Positions 9,814-19,299 of a DNA stretch of 64,000 nucleotides are shown in pieces. The stretch covers positions 1-64,000 of the forward strand of contig NZ_CAKMMP010000014.1 of assembly GCF_927798175.1 (NCBI RefSeq). Reading direction: 5' to 3'. This DNA comes from Paenibacillus sp. JJ-223 (GTDB lineage: Bacteria; Bacillota; Bacilli; Paenibacillales; Paenibacillaceae). How positions within the stretch are numbered: position 1 is the first letter of the stretch; each line of letters opens with the position of its first letter. Below the pieces are notes generated by a model. It ran no database searches. It was not told the origin of the DNA and saw nothing but the letters and a program-made list of their open reading frames with translations. A program made the position numbers and the translations under genes.

Positions 9814-10416
9814 TTAGCCGAAAAGTTTGGCGGCATGACGTTGTTCGTAAGCCGTGATGGCATCATCATGCTGAAGCGTCAGGCCAATGTCGTCCAAGCC
9901 TTGCAGCAGGAACTGGCGGCGATGTTCATCCAAATCGAAATCGATGTGCAGGCCGTGCGCATCCGTAATCGTTTTGTTTTCCAGATCCACGTTCAGCTGA
10001 TAACCTTCATGCGCTGCGGTGCGCTGGAACAGGTCCTCGACCTGCTCTTCCGACAGCTTGATCGGCAAAATGCCGTTTTTGAAACAGTTATTGTAGAAAA
10101 TGTCCGCAAACGTTGGTGCAATGACGCAGCGGAATCCATAATCCATGATCGCCCATGGTGCATGCTCACGAGAAGATCCGCAGCCGAAGTTGGCGCGCGA
10201 AATGAGGATGGATGCCCCTTCATAACGGGGTTTGTTCAATTCAAAAGAAGGATTGTTGTTTCCCTCTTCGTCAAAGCGCCATTCGTAGAACAAAAACTGT
10301 CCAAATCCGGTGCGCTCGATCCGTTTCAAAAACTGTTTCGGGATGATTGCGTCCGTATCCACGTTTACGCGGTCAACCGGTGCCACGATGCCTTGCAATG
10401 TTTTGAATGCTTCCAT
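9814..10416 (-). CDS. leuD: 3-isopropylmalate dehydratase small subunit
   Basis: Small (swivelling-domain) subunit of isopropylmalate isomerase, which interconverts 2- and 3-isopropylmalate in leucine synthesis. At 200 residues it is full length. Family signatures are NVDTDAIIPKQFLKRI near residue 20 and NFGCGSSREHAPWA near residue 75, the latter forming the substrate-binding loop. It begins 29 bases after leuC, which encodes the iron-sulfur partner, so the two form one operon ending in the terminator at 9738-9793. The other leu genes are not in the window. Confidence 0.97.
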   Translation of the reverse strand: MEAFKTLQGIVAPVDRVNVDTDAIIPKQFLKRIERTGFGQFLFYEWRFDEEGNNNPSFELNKPRYEGASILISRANFGCGSSREHAPWAIMDYGFRCVIAPTFADIFYNNCFKNGILPIKLSEEQVEDLFQRTAAHEGYQLNVDLENKTITDAHGLHIDFDLDEHRRQFLLQGLDDIGLTLQHDDAITAYEQRHAAKLFG

Positions 10417-10445
10417 ATCTTCCGTTCTCCCTTCGTTCCCTGCTC

Positions 10446-11867
<1,422 letters not shown>

Positions 11868-11943
11868 CATTTTCACCCCATCATAAGTTCGGTCCTTGGA
11901 AGAGCTTCGACGTCTTCAATTGGCTCGGCTCTTGAATGACATA

Positions 11944-11973
11944 AATATATCACTCGTCTCTTCATTGTTCCAA
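11944..11973 (-). promoter_or_regulatory. sigma-A-type promoter of leuCD (P1)
   Basis: On the minus strand TTGGAA (11973-11968), an 18-base spacer and TATATT (11949-11944) lie about 80 bases before the leuC start. The expected transcription start is near 11937. Confidence 0.6.
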
Positions 11974-11994
11974 GATATAAAAACTATAGATGCG

Positions 11995-12009
11995 ATAGGT
12001 TTTACCTAT
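11995..12009. promoter_or_regulatory. LysR-type operator upstream of leuC
   Basis: ATAGGTTTTACCTAT is a perfect inverted repeat (5-bp arms, 5-base centre) with the T-N11-A form of LysR-family boxes. It is centred about 65 bases upstream of the predicted leuC start, the usual place for the LysR recognition site, and a LysR gene is divergently encoded. Confidence 0.65.
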
Positions 12010-12056
12010 ACAGGATGAAACGCAAATAAACCATTGCAAGCTGCAGCGGTTTTATT

Positions 12057-12075
12057 GATAACAATTATCATTATC
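12057..12075. promoter_or_regulatory. Fur box in the leuC-lysR intergenic region
   Basis: The 19-mer GATAACAATTATCATTATC matches the classical Fur consensus GATAATGATAATCATTATC at 16 of 19 positions. It lies just downstream of the start expected from the minus-strand promoter at 12084-12112, so iron-loaded Fur would be expected to block that promoter. Confidence 0.65.
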
Positions 12076-12083
12076 ATAATTAC

Positions 12084-12112
12084 ATAGTACGCTGTCGGTG
12101 TTTGTGTGTCAA
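12084..12112 (-). promoter_or_regulatory. second minus-strand promoter, under the Fur box, pointing at leuC
   Basis: TTGACA (12112-12107), a 17-base spacer and TACTAT (12089-12084) form a good sigma-A promoter. The start would be near 12077. The product could be a longer leuCD message or a short RNA ending near the T-run at 11983-11987. Confidence 0.45.
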
Positions 12113-12271
12113 TGCTTTTCCAGACATTTGATCGTGTACATAAACGTTATGGGGCAGGCCTTTGCGTATTTTCCCCAAAGATGTTGAAGGGACTGCGCTC
12201 CGTAATCCGTTCCCGGCCGGGGCAGCTGCGAGCGTTTTATCCCGACAAGTGATTTCTTCGCGGGGAATGAT

Positions 12272-12277
12272 TATAAT
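12272..12277 (+). promoter_or_regulatory. -10 element of the lysR gene
   Basis: A perfect TATAAT lies 31 bases before the chosen lysR start. No good -35 is present at 16-18 bases. Confidence 0.4.
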
Positions 12278-12307
12278 GTAGGCATAACGAAAGGAATGAC
12301 AAGAACG

Positions 12308-13225
12308 ATGGAATTAAGACAGCTTCAATATACGTTGCAGATCGCCGCCGAACGCAATTTCTCCCGGGCCGCCGAGAAGCTGCACATTGCGCAGCCATCC
12401 CTCAGCCAGCAGTTGTCCAAGCTGGAGAAGGAGCTTGGTGTGCTGCTTTTTCAGCGCAATACCAGCACAGTGGAATTGACCCATGCAGGGGTTACTTTTG
12501 TGGAGCAGGCGCAAAAAATCGTCGATGCCGTGGAGCTGCTCCGCCAGGAGATGTCCGACATCTCCCAGCTGCGCAAAGGCAAGGTTGTCGTCGGCAGCAT
12601 GCCGATCACGGGCTCACATCTGCTTCCTCACGTGCTTCCGGCATATAAACAGGCTTACCCCGACATTGAAGTCACCCTGCTGGAGGATGCGGGCGGCGCG
12701 CTGGAAAAGCTGACGGCGAGCGGCAAAGCCGATCTCAGCCTACTCTCGCTGCCGCTTCAGGAACCAAGTCTGTCTTACGTAGCGATCGGGGAAGAGCGCA
12801 TCGATTTGGCCGTTCCGCCTCATCACCCGCTGGCGAAGCGCGCCGATCCCGAGCATCCGGTTCCCGTCACGATGGAAGAGCTTCGCGATGAGTCCTTTAT
12901 CGTACTCAAAAAAGGACAGGGATTCCGCAAATTGACCTTTGACCTTTGCGAAAAGGCTGGGTTCGATCCACAGGTCGTGTTCGAAAGCAACAACATCGAA
13001 ACCGTGCAATCCCTTGTGGCCACAGGCATGGGAATCACCCTGGTGCCGCGTTTCATTGCACGGGCCCCGCGGAGCGAATTCGTGCCCGTCTACGTTCCGC
13101 TCGCAGAACCTGTGCCCAGCCGCACGCTCGTGGTTGCCTATCGCCAAGGCAGGGTGTTATCCAAGGCGGCGGAAGCGTTTATCCAAACGTTCAAAGACAC
13201 GGTATCCGGGTTATCGGAGGAGTAA
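12308..13225 (+). CDS. LysR-family transcriptional regulator, divergent from leuCD
   Basis: About 305 residues. The N-terminal winged helix-turn-helix (MELRQLQYTLQIAAERNFSR, then AAEKLHIAQPSLSQQLSKLE) is typical of LysR regulators, and the effector-binding domain spans about 90-295. The start at 12308 is preferred to ATG 12296: proteins of this family begin MELRQL, and the AAAGGA motif is too close to the upstream ATG. Its divergent position and the T-N11-A operator at 11995-12009 suggest it controls leuCD. The effector cannot be read from sequence. No terminator is seen after the gene. Confidence 0.9.
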   Translation: MELRQLQYTLQIAAERNFSRAAEKLHIAQPSLSQQLSKLEKELGVLLFQRNTSTVELTHAGVTFVEQAQKIVDAVELLRQEMSDISQLRKGKVVVGSMPITGSHLLPHVLPAYKQAYPDIEVTLLEDAGGALEKLTASGKADLSLLSLPLQEPSLSYVAIGEERIDLAVPPHHPLAKRADPEHPVPVTMEELRDESFIVLKKGQGFRKLTFDLCEKAGFDPQVVFESNNIETVQSLVATGMGITLVPRFIARAPRSEFVPVYVPLAEPVPSRTLVVAYRQGRVLSKAAEAFIQTFKDTVSGLSEE

Positions 13226-13394
13226 CAAAAGTGAAGAAGTATACAAACATCAAACGAATGAATTTACCCTGCACTACAGCCCATTTTGCAACAAATGAGG
13301 CACTACAGCGACTGAAAGGCGTATCGTCAACATGTTCCTGAAGCTGTAAGGAACCTGAGACACCATATGAAGTCTAATTTCGTGGATATAGAAT

Positions 13395-13530
13395 GCTAAC
13401 GAACTCAGCACACGTTATTTAAGCAAAACATCCCTCTCACCGCTGTTTTTGCGCCAAATAAGGTGGCTAAAGTTCGTTAGCCGTCAAGGAGCATGAAATC
13501 CACCATATAAGGTGGCTGGGGTTCGTTAGC
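13395..13530. repeat. cluster of short GTTCGTTAGC repeats
   Basis: GTTCGTTAGC occurs at 13472-13481 and 13521-13530, each preceded by AAGGTGGCT plus three bases, and once inverted (GCTAACGAAC) at 13395-13404. The direct copies share about 22 bases (ATAAGGTGGCTnnnGTTCGTTAGC) spaced 49 bases apart. The gap from 13226 to 13623 otherwise holds only the hairpin at 13543-13585. Confidence 0.75.
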
Positions 13531-13542
13531 GCGCATCAAAAA

Positions 13543-13585
13543 GGAGCTAATGTGCCGGGTTGCGGTGACCCGGCACATTAGCTCC
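13543..13585. terminator. 18-bp perfect hairpin, probable terminator
   Basis: GGAGCTAATGTGCCGGGT pairs perfectly with ACCCGGCACATTAGCTCC across a 7-base loop. On the minus strand it is followed by TTTTTGATG, so it can end transcription of the ankyrin-like gene. It abuts the GTTCGTTAGC repeats and might belong to the same repetitive element. Confidence 0.7.
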
Positions 13586-13623
13586 GCCCACTTCTCTTCA
13601 ATCTTCGACCTCAGTTGCTTTTC

Positions 13624-13848
13624 TCATGCACCGTTGGCTTGCCGAATCATACGGACAATCTCGTCATTTCCCACTTCAACTGCCCGATCCAGCGGGCTTC
13701 CATCGTATGACCTCATCTTGCCTTTGAATCTGACAGGTTGGGTAAAATCTACCTCACGTTCAAGCAGCAGCCCCACAATCTCTTTGTGTCCAAGCCCGCA
13801 TGTCATGGCACGCTTGATGCAAAATTTCTTTGGTTTGTGATCGCACAT
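13624..13848 (-). CDS. short ankyrin-repeat-like protein, possibly a remnant
   Basis: A 74-residue frame with two ankyrin-like helices: GHKEIVGLLLEREVDF and SPLDRAVEVGNDEIVRMI. The start is doubtful. The ATG at 13848 is 15 bases from GGGAGG, and in the same frame the codons before it read K-C-P, giving KCPMCDHKPKKFC, which looks like a zinc-binding end cut off by loss of a start codon. In another frame an ATG at 13855 has ideal spacing but gives only 31 residues. I therefore suspect a decayed gene. It is flanked by short repeats on one side and mtnU on the other. No function is assigned. Confidence 0.45.
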   Translation of the reverse strand: MCDHKPKKFCIKRAMTCGLGHKEIVGLLLEREVDFTQPVRFKGKMRSYDGSPLDRAVEVGNDEIVRMIRQANGA

Positions 13849-13907
13849 TGGACATTTGAGTATCCTCCCAAAGCTTTAACCTGATTGGTCTTCAAAGTTT
13901 CGAACTC

Positions 13908-14726
13908 TTAGTTGCCAAAGTACTTTTCCGGTCTGCGGTCCTCGAACACAGGAATGCGCCCACGCACTTCATCCACCAGCGAAGGCCGGATCAATCCGGT
14001 CACGATCTCTTCCTCTTCCCCGCCTTCGGCCACAATTTCGCCCCAAGGGTCGATAATGAGGGAATGTCCGAAAAAGGACGTATCCCCTGCATTGCCTACC
14101 CGGTTGCACGCAATCACGTACATTTGGTTCTCGATCGCGCGGGCAGTCAGCAGCGTGCGCCAGTGATGCAATCTCGGATGAGGCCACTCGGCAGGCACAA
14201 TCAATGCTTTTGCTCCATTCAGCGCAAGAGTCCGGGCCAATTCGGGAAAACGAATGTCGTAACAGATGGACGCACCGGCCGTCAGCCCCTCTTCCAATTC
14301 AAACAGCTCCGGTTCGGCGCCAGGCTGCAAATATTTTTCTTCATCCATCAGGCGAAACAGATGCAGCTTGTCATATCGAAGGACCTCCTGCCCTTCTTTG
14401 TTATAGGCATACATCGCGTTGTAGATGTGGTCGCCCCGTTTCTCGGCAATGGAGCCGCCCACGATCGAAATGCGGTGTTTTTTCGCAAATGCCGACAACC
14501 ACGCTCTCGACTTTTCTCCTTCCGGATCGGCCAGTTCATGAATTTGCTCCAGTGCGTAGCCCGTATTCCACATCTCGGGCAGCACGGCCAGCTCCAAATC
14601 CGGATACTGCTCTACCGCTTGTTCGAGCCGTCTTTGCATATGTTCATGATTCGCTTCCGGGTTCCCCAGTTGGATATTGCCTTGAATCAAAGCCACTCGC
14701 ATTTCTGCCTGTTGTTGTTCTGTCAT
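13908..14726 (-). CDS. mtnU: carbon-nitrogen hydrolase, MtnU/omega-amidase type
   Basis: A 272-residue nitrilase-superfamily protein. The catalytic triad is visible: Glu in LPEMWNTGY, Lys in RYDKLHLF and Cys in GASICYDIRFPE. This subgroup (B. subtilis YkrU/MtnU, mammalian Nit2) hydrolyses 2-oxoglutaramate or similar omega-amides, disposing of the product when a glutamine transaminase such as MtnE acts on 2-oxo-4-methylthiobutyrate. That role is inferred from family and from mtnE and mtnWXB nearby. The ATG at 14726 is chosen because GGAGGGG lies 8 bases upstream. It is transcribed opposite to mtnE and lies beyond the iron-uptake genes. Confidence 0.8.
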   Translation of the reverse strand: MTEQQQAEMRVALIQGNIQLGNPEANHEHMQRRLEQAVEQYPDLELAVLPEMWNTGYALEQIHELADPEGEKSRAWLSAFAKKHRISIVGGSIAEKRGDHIYNAMYAYNKEGQEVLRYDKLHLFRLMDEEKYLQPGAEPELFELEEGLTAGASICYDIRFPELARTLALNGAKALIVPAEWPHPRLHHWRTLLTARAIENQMYVIACNRVGNAGDTSFFGHSLIIDPWGEIVAEGGEEEEIVTGLIRPSLVDEVRGRIPVFEDRRPEKYFGN

Positions 14727-14836
14727 GTCAAGCACCCCTCCGACCATAATACTTGTAATCATAGCTTGATTCCCGGAATGCCTGCAACATCCTTTTGAAC
14801 AAGCCTGGCCATCGCGTCAAGCGCCAAACAGGGCGA

Positions 14837-16468
14837 TTAGACCGACACGTCCAATCCGTTCAGCAGCTCCGGCAGCAGGGACTGCAGCCTGCAGCTCGTC
14901 AGCGCATCTCCCATATTCCAAACACGCTCCTCCAGTTTGTATACTTGCCCGCTTTTCACCGCATGCAGCGCCTTCCATTCATCGCTTTCAAACAAATGCT
15001 CCGTCGCCATTCGCGCTGTATCGCTCTCAGGCATCATGACAAAGATGCGGTCGCCGGCATACTGGCTAACCGACTCCGTTGAGATTTCCTTATATGCCCG
15101 GCCTGCGGACATGGCATCCTGCACCTTGCTCACCGGAATAAATCCTTTTGGATGATACAGAAATGGAGCCAGTCCGATGTTGCCCATGACGAACAAACGA
15201 GCTCCCCGGTGATGCACCAGCACCGATGCCGTTTCCCCGGGCCGAATCCATGGCTGCACGCTGTCCCACATCTCCTCCGATCTCCGATGGTAAGCGCCCA
15301 GCCACGCCTCTGCTTCCGCTCCCATGCCAAACCAGCTGCCCACTCTGCGCATACGTTCTTCCAAATCCGCATGGGAGTTGTACATCAGCGTAGGCGCAAT
15401 GCGGGAAAGACGCTGGTACAGCTGCTCGTTGCTGCTGTCGAACAAAATCAAATCCGGCTGCTTCTGTACGGTCCACTCCAAATCGAGGGGCGTCAAAGCG
15501 TCGTGCGATGCGTGGTCAAGGACGGGAATGCCGAGCGCAAGCAGGTCCCCTGCCGACTCTCCGTAAAACAATATGCGCTCGGGGGTCCGGGGAATGTTCA
15601 ATTCATGCCCTGCCCAATCCTGAACAAGCGTTTGCCGTTGAAGGGATTTGTCATATTGGCGGGGGGCCAAACCGGTGTGCTTACGGAAACGTCTGCTGAA
15701 ATAATATTCATCCCGAAAACCTACCCGGCTTGCAATATCCCGCAGCGGTTCATCGGACAACGCCAGCCATTCCTTGGCCTGTTTAATGCGTACGTAATTT
15801 ACGTATTCAAGGGGCTTGCGGCCCGTAATTTGCCTGAACAATGCCGTAAATTGTGCGGGGCGCAGATTGGCAAGCCTGGCCAACTTTTGAACGCTGATAT
15901 CCTGCGCATAGTGCTCGTCCACGTATTGAATCGTGCCTTGTACCCGGGCTTCCGGGCTTTGTTCCGTTTTGGGCAACGTGTACCGGGTCACGATCAGTTC
16001 CATCAATTTATGAAATTGCACGTTCAGCCGGCAATATTCCGCATCCGTCCGATACTGTCGACCCGAATGCAGCAAATCAAGCATGCCGCTGATCTGGGCC
16101 GGCGAAAATCCGTTCAGCCGATCCCTTATTTCAAAAAGAGGACGTGTGTACAGTTCCGGATCATCGGTTACCATATGTACAGCATCATAATGGAGCACTA
16201 TATATTTCAAGGCATTCGGGCGATCATGCTCCAGCTGATAGTTTTCTCCCGGAGCCAAGGGATAGATTTTTCCTGAAACAAACGGATGAGACTCTCGGGC
16301 AATATATATGCGGCCTTCTCCCTGCTCGCAGAACAGGAGGGTGTGACGGTCACAGCTCACTTCAAGCATGACTTGACCGGATTGCTCGATGCACCGTTCG
16401 ATATGACGATAACGAAACAGGAATGCCGCGAAAAATAAAGGAGCGCCGTTTGCATTCATTTTTTGCAT
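14837..16468 (-). CDS. AraC-type regulator fused to a siderophore-binding domain (Btr-like)
   Basis: A 543-residue cytoplasmic regulator (no signal peptide). It has an N-terminal cupin-like region (1-150), an AraC double helix-turn-helix (about 170-275, ending RDIASRVGFRDEYYFSRRFRKHTG) and a C-terminal periplasmic-binding-protein-like domain (about 285-543). That domain begins VQDWAGHELNIPRTPERILF and resembles the mature part of the lipoprotein encoded next door. B. subtilis Btr has this layout: it senses ferric bacillibactin in the cytoplasm and activates its transporter. Activation of the adjacent receptor gene is inferred. A Fur box at 16495-16509 suggests iron repression. GAGGTG lies 7 bases before the ATG. 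Confidence 0.9.
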   Translation of the reverse strand: MQKMNANGAPLFFAAFLFRYRHIERCIEQSGQVMLEVSCDRHTLLFCEQGEGRIYIARESHPFVSGKIYPLAPGENYQLEHDRPNALKYIVLHYDAVHMVTDDPELYTRPLFEIRDRLNGFSPAQISGMLDLLHSGRQYRTDAEYCRLNVQFHKLMELIVTRYTLPKTEQSPEARVQGTIQYVDEHYAQDISVQKLARLANLRPAQFTALFRQITGRKPLEYVNYVRIKQAKEWLALSDEPLRDIASRVGFRDEYYFSRRFRKHTGLAPRQYDKSLQRQTLVQDWAGHELNIPRTPERILFYGESAGDLLALGIPVLDHASHDALTPLDLEWTVQKQPDLILFDSSNEQLYQRLSRIAPTLMYNSHADLEERMRRVGSWFGMGAEAEAWLGAYHRRSEEMWDSVQPWIRPGETASVLVHHRGARLFVMGNIGLAPFLYHPKGFIPVSKVQDAMSAGRAYKEISTESVSQYAGDRIFVMMPESDTARMATEHLFESDEWKALHAVKSGQVYKLEERVWNMGDALTSCRLQSLLPELLNGLDVSV

Positions 16469-16494
16469 TGCCGTTCACCTCATGAATCTTCTAG

Positions 16495-16509
16495 TGAGAA
16501 TGGTTATCA
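16495..16509. promoter_or_regulatory. Fur box upstream of the AraC-type regulator
   Basis: TGAGAATGGTTATCA matches the 7-1-7 Fur motif TGATAATNATTATCA at 12 of 14 defined positions and lies 27 bases before the regulator start. Confidence 0.65.
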
Positions 16510-16626
16510 ACCATTTATTTCTTCTGATTATACGTCAGCACCCGTCATTATTCCAGCATATATGCTCACACAGCTATACATGAAGAGGAACCTGAAGGAC
16601 TGCGTAAAATTCGCATGTTTCGAAAT

Positions 16627-16665
16627 GAAAAAAGAGCCGTCCAACAAAATACGTTGAAGGCCCTC
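16627..16665 (-). terminator. terminator after the siderophore-binding lipoprotein gene
   Basis: On the minus strand GAGGGCCTTCAAC pairs imperfectly with GTTGGACGGCTC and is followed by TTTTTT. It separates the receptor gene from the regulator, which therefore probably uses its own promoter. Confidence 0.65.
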
Positions 16666-16691
16666 TATTCCAATAGAGATTAACACGTCTG

Positions 16692-17714
16692 TTATTGAAG
16701 CATCTGTTTCGGCAGCTCCTTTAAGAGCCACTCTCTGGAAGTGGCATCGCTCGATGCTTTGACGATATCGAAGCGATACACCTTTCCCTCCTTTACAGCG
16801 GGCAGGTTGTTCCATACCTCGCTCTTGGTCAAATCTTCCGTCGATTGCTGCGCTTCCTGGCCCACGGCATTAAGAATGAAAATGCGGTCTCCAGCGATTT
16901 CCGGCAATTTTTCCTGCGAAATCTCGATAAAACCAAGCCCTTCGTCCAACACCTTCTGAATCTCGGGAGTCGGTTTCATGCCGCCCTCTCCGTAAAGCAG
17001 CTGTGGCAATCCGGCACCGGCCATCACGAACAATCGGTTACCCGGATACATCGTGAATACCGACGCGGTTTCGTCTTCGTTAAGCCCGTGCTCGCGCAGC
17101 TGCTTCCACATGTCCTCTGTCGCTTTGGCATGGGCAGCCAGCCAGGTCTCTGCCTCTTGCTTTTTGTTCAACAGATCGCCCAAAAAGCGAATTCTCTCCT
17201 CTAACGGCCAGAAGGAATTAAACGTTACGGTCGGGGCAACTTTTGAAATGCGGTCATACTGCGCTGCGTCGTCATTAGAGAAAATGATCAGGTCGGGATT
17301 CAGCTCAAGCGACTTTTCAACGCTGATTGGAAAGCCGACGTCCTCCGCTTCAGCCACTTGATCATCGAACACGGTCCCTTCATTTTTGAGGATACCTACA
17401 GGAACAACGCCAAGGACCAACAGATCCCCCGTAACTTCGCCATGGTAAATGACACGCTGCGGATGGGTCGGAACCTCTACCTCATGACCGCTCCAATCTT
17501 TAAATATTCTGGTCTCGCTTGTGTTTTCCGCTTCTGCAGTAGTCTCTTCTTTTCCGGCTGCTTCGGTTGTTGCCTGAGACTCGTTCGACGCGGCCGCCGT
17601 TGTTTCTCCTTCGCCTGAACCATTGGAAGACGGGTTGCCGCAAGCAACCAGCAGCGCGGATAACGCCGCGATCATCAGTGTTGCGCTCAGTGCGCGAAAG
17701 CCTTGTTGTTTCAT
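16692..17714 (-). CDS. iron-siderophore ABC transporter substrate-binding lipoprotein
   Basis: A 340-residue FeuA/FhuD-like (type III) binding protein. The signal ends in the lipobox LLVAC (Cys25), followed by a Ser/Thr/Glu-rich tether (26-70) and the two-lobed binding domain beginning FKDWSGHEVEVPTHPQRVIY. It captures a ferric siderophore outside the cell for an ABC importer; which siderophore is not evident. No permease or ATPase gene is adjacent, so it must rely on transporter parts encoded elsewhere. A near-perfect Fur box lies upstream (17752-17770). The neighbouring AraC regulator carries a homologous domain, which suggests that both recognise the same ligand. Confidence 0.92.
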   Translation of the reverse strand: MKQQGFRALSATLMIAALSALLVACGNPSSNGSGEGETTAAASNESQATTEAAGKEETTAEAENTSETRIFKDWSGHEVEVPTHPQRVIYHGEVTGDLLVLGVVPVGILKNEGTVFDDQVAEAEDVGFPISVEKSLELNPDLIIFSNDDAAQYDRISKVAPTVTFNSFWPLEERIRFLGDLLNKKQEAETWLAAHAKATEDMWKQLREHGLNEDETASVFTMYPGNRLFVMAGAGLPQLLYGEGGMKPTPEIQKVLDEGLGFIEISQEKLPEIAGDRIFILNAVGQEAQQSTEDLTKSEVWNNLPAVKEGKVYRFDIVKASSDATSREWLLKELPKQMLQ

Positions 17715-17751
17715 TTTTCTTTCCCCCCATCAATATGCGCTTCAATCAAAT

Positions 17752-17770
17752 GATATTGATTATCATTATC
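17752..17770. promoter_or_regulatory. Fur box upstream of the siderophore-binding lipoprotein
   Basis: GATATTGATTATCATTATC matches the 19-base Fur consensus at 17 positions and lies 38 bases before the start codon. Confidence 0.85.
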
Positions 17771-17963
17771 GTAAATCATCATAAAATAATGGCATTCTCG
17801 AAAGCAATGGACAAACCTGAATGCTGAGCTTTGAATTTTGTGCAAATCCGCTTCGATGCTGTACGGAAAAGAAAGAGGATACATTATCCCCTCTATACAG
17901 CTCGGGATTGGCGTGATAAATTAAGGGATACGATCCATTCTAAGAACCGGAGTGATGTTGACC

Positions 17964-19172
17964 ATGAGCCAAAAAGAGCAAATACAAAGCCGTTCTGCCT
18001 TCCCCATTCCTACAGCCGATATCATGGGACAGCTGCCGACGCAATTTTTCGCTGCCCTTGTGCAAAACGTAAACCGGGAAATCGCCGACGGGCATGACGT
18101 CATCAACCTGGGGCAGGGCAATCCGGATACGCCTACCCCTTCCCATATCGTCAAAACTTTGCAGCAATCCGCAGAGAATCCGCTGTATCACAAATACTCC
18201 CCATTCAGCGGCTACGCCTTCCTCAAGGAAGCCATCGCGCAGCGATATAAGGAAGATTACAAGGTGGATCTGGACCCCGAAACGGAAGTTGCCATTTTGT
18301 TCGGAGGCAAAACCGGGCTTGTTCAACTGCCGCAAATTTTGCTGAATCCCGGGGACGTCTGCCTGGTCCCTGACCCGGGTTATCCGGATTACTGGTCTGG
18401 CGTTGCGCTGGCCAAAGCCCGCATGTCCTTCATGCCGCTGCTGGAGTCCAATGCATTTCTGCCCGATTACGAGGCCATTTCCCCCGGGGACCGCATGCAA
18501 GCCAAACTTATGTACCTGAACTATCCGAACAATCCGACTTCGGCAACGGCACCGCTCTCCTTTTACGAAGATACGGTCAAGTTTGCAAGGGAAAATCAAA
18601 TCGTCGTTGCGAGCGATTTCGCGTATGGGGCCATCGGGTTTGATGGCCATCGACCTGTGAGTTTCCTTCAAGCTCCAGGCGCCAAAGAAGTCGGTATCGA
18701 ATTTTATACGTTGTCCAAAACGTACAACATGGCCGGTTGGCGGGTCGGATTTGCGCTTGGCAATGCAGAGATCATCTCCAAAATCAACCTGCTGCAGGAT
18801 CACATTTACGTCAGCCTGTTTGGCGGCATCCAGGCAGCGGCTGCAGCGGCACTGACTTCCTCGCAGCAATGCGTAACCGATCTGGTGGCCAGATATGAAT
18901 CCCGGCGCAACGCGTTTTTCGATGCCCTCGCTTCCATCGGATGGCATGCGTCCAAACCCGGGGGTTCCTTCTTCTCCTGGCTGCCTGTTCCGGAAGGGTT
19001 CACCTCCGCCTCCTTCGCAGACCTGTTGTTGAAGGAAGCCAAAGTCGCCGTCGCCCCAGGTATCGGATTCGGCGAGCATGGCGAAGGTTATGTCCGGGCA
19101 GGACTGCTCAGCGATGAAGCACGGTTATGCGAAGCGGTTGAACGAATCGGCAGACTGGGCCTGTTCCGATAA
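17964..19172 (+). CDS. mtnE: PLP-dependent aminotransferase, MtnE-like
   Basis: A 402-residue class I/II aminotransferase. Motifs are NLGQGNPDTPTPSHI near the N-terminus, YPNNPTSATA, and the PLP lysine in TLSKTYNMAGWRVGFALGN. It resembles B. subtilis MtnE (YkrV), which transaminates 2-oxo-4-methylthiobutyrate to methionine as the last step of methionine salvage. The assignment is supported by mtnWXB 4 kb downstream and mtnU upstream, but related enzymes use other amino acids, so substrate is inferred. The ATG at 17964 is preferred to 17955 because GGAG is too close to the latter. The upstream Fur box belongs to the divergent receptor gene but might also affect this one. Confidence 0.8.
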   Translation: MSQKEQIQSRSAFPIPTADIMGQLPTQFFAALVQNVNREIADGHDVINLGQGNPDTPTPSHIVKTLQQSAENPLYHKYSPFSGYAFLKEAIAQRYKEDYKVDLDPETEVAILFGGKTGLVQLPQILLNPGDVCLVPDPGYPDYWSGVALAKARMSFMPLLESNAFLPDYEAISPGDRMQAKLMYLNYPNNPTSATAPLSFYEDTVKFARENQIVVASDFAYGAIGFDGHRPVSFLQAPGAKEVGIEFYTLSKTYNMAGWRVGFALGNAEIISKINLLQDHIYVSLFGGIQAAAAAALTSSQQCVTDLVARYESRRNAFFDALASIGWHASKPGGSFFSWLPVPEGFTSASFADLLLKEAKVAVAPGIGFGEHGEGYVRAGLLSDEARLCEAVERIGRLGLFR

Positions 19173-19299
19173 GCAAAACAGGCCTCGGTACCCTTTGCAT
19201 CTGTCAAGTTTCCGTGGTATGTTATTAAAAACGTCTGCCTTATCGTGATGACTGTGATAATTGTCATTTATCCATATGAAATGAAACGTAATGACGGGA

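Noticed and set aside
13761..13855. A 31-codon frame (begins MSNVRSQTKEIL) with an ideal ribosome binding site.
   Set aside because: It is short, has no family features and runs out of frame with the ankyrin-like helices. It is mentioned as a sign that the ankyrin gene start is damaged.
19245..19275. A Fur-like sequence (TGATAATTGTCATTTATCC) upstream of the proB T-box.
   Set aside because: The second half does not fit the 7-1-7 or 19-base consensus, and proline genes give no reason to expect Fur control.
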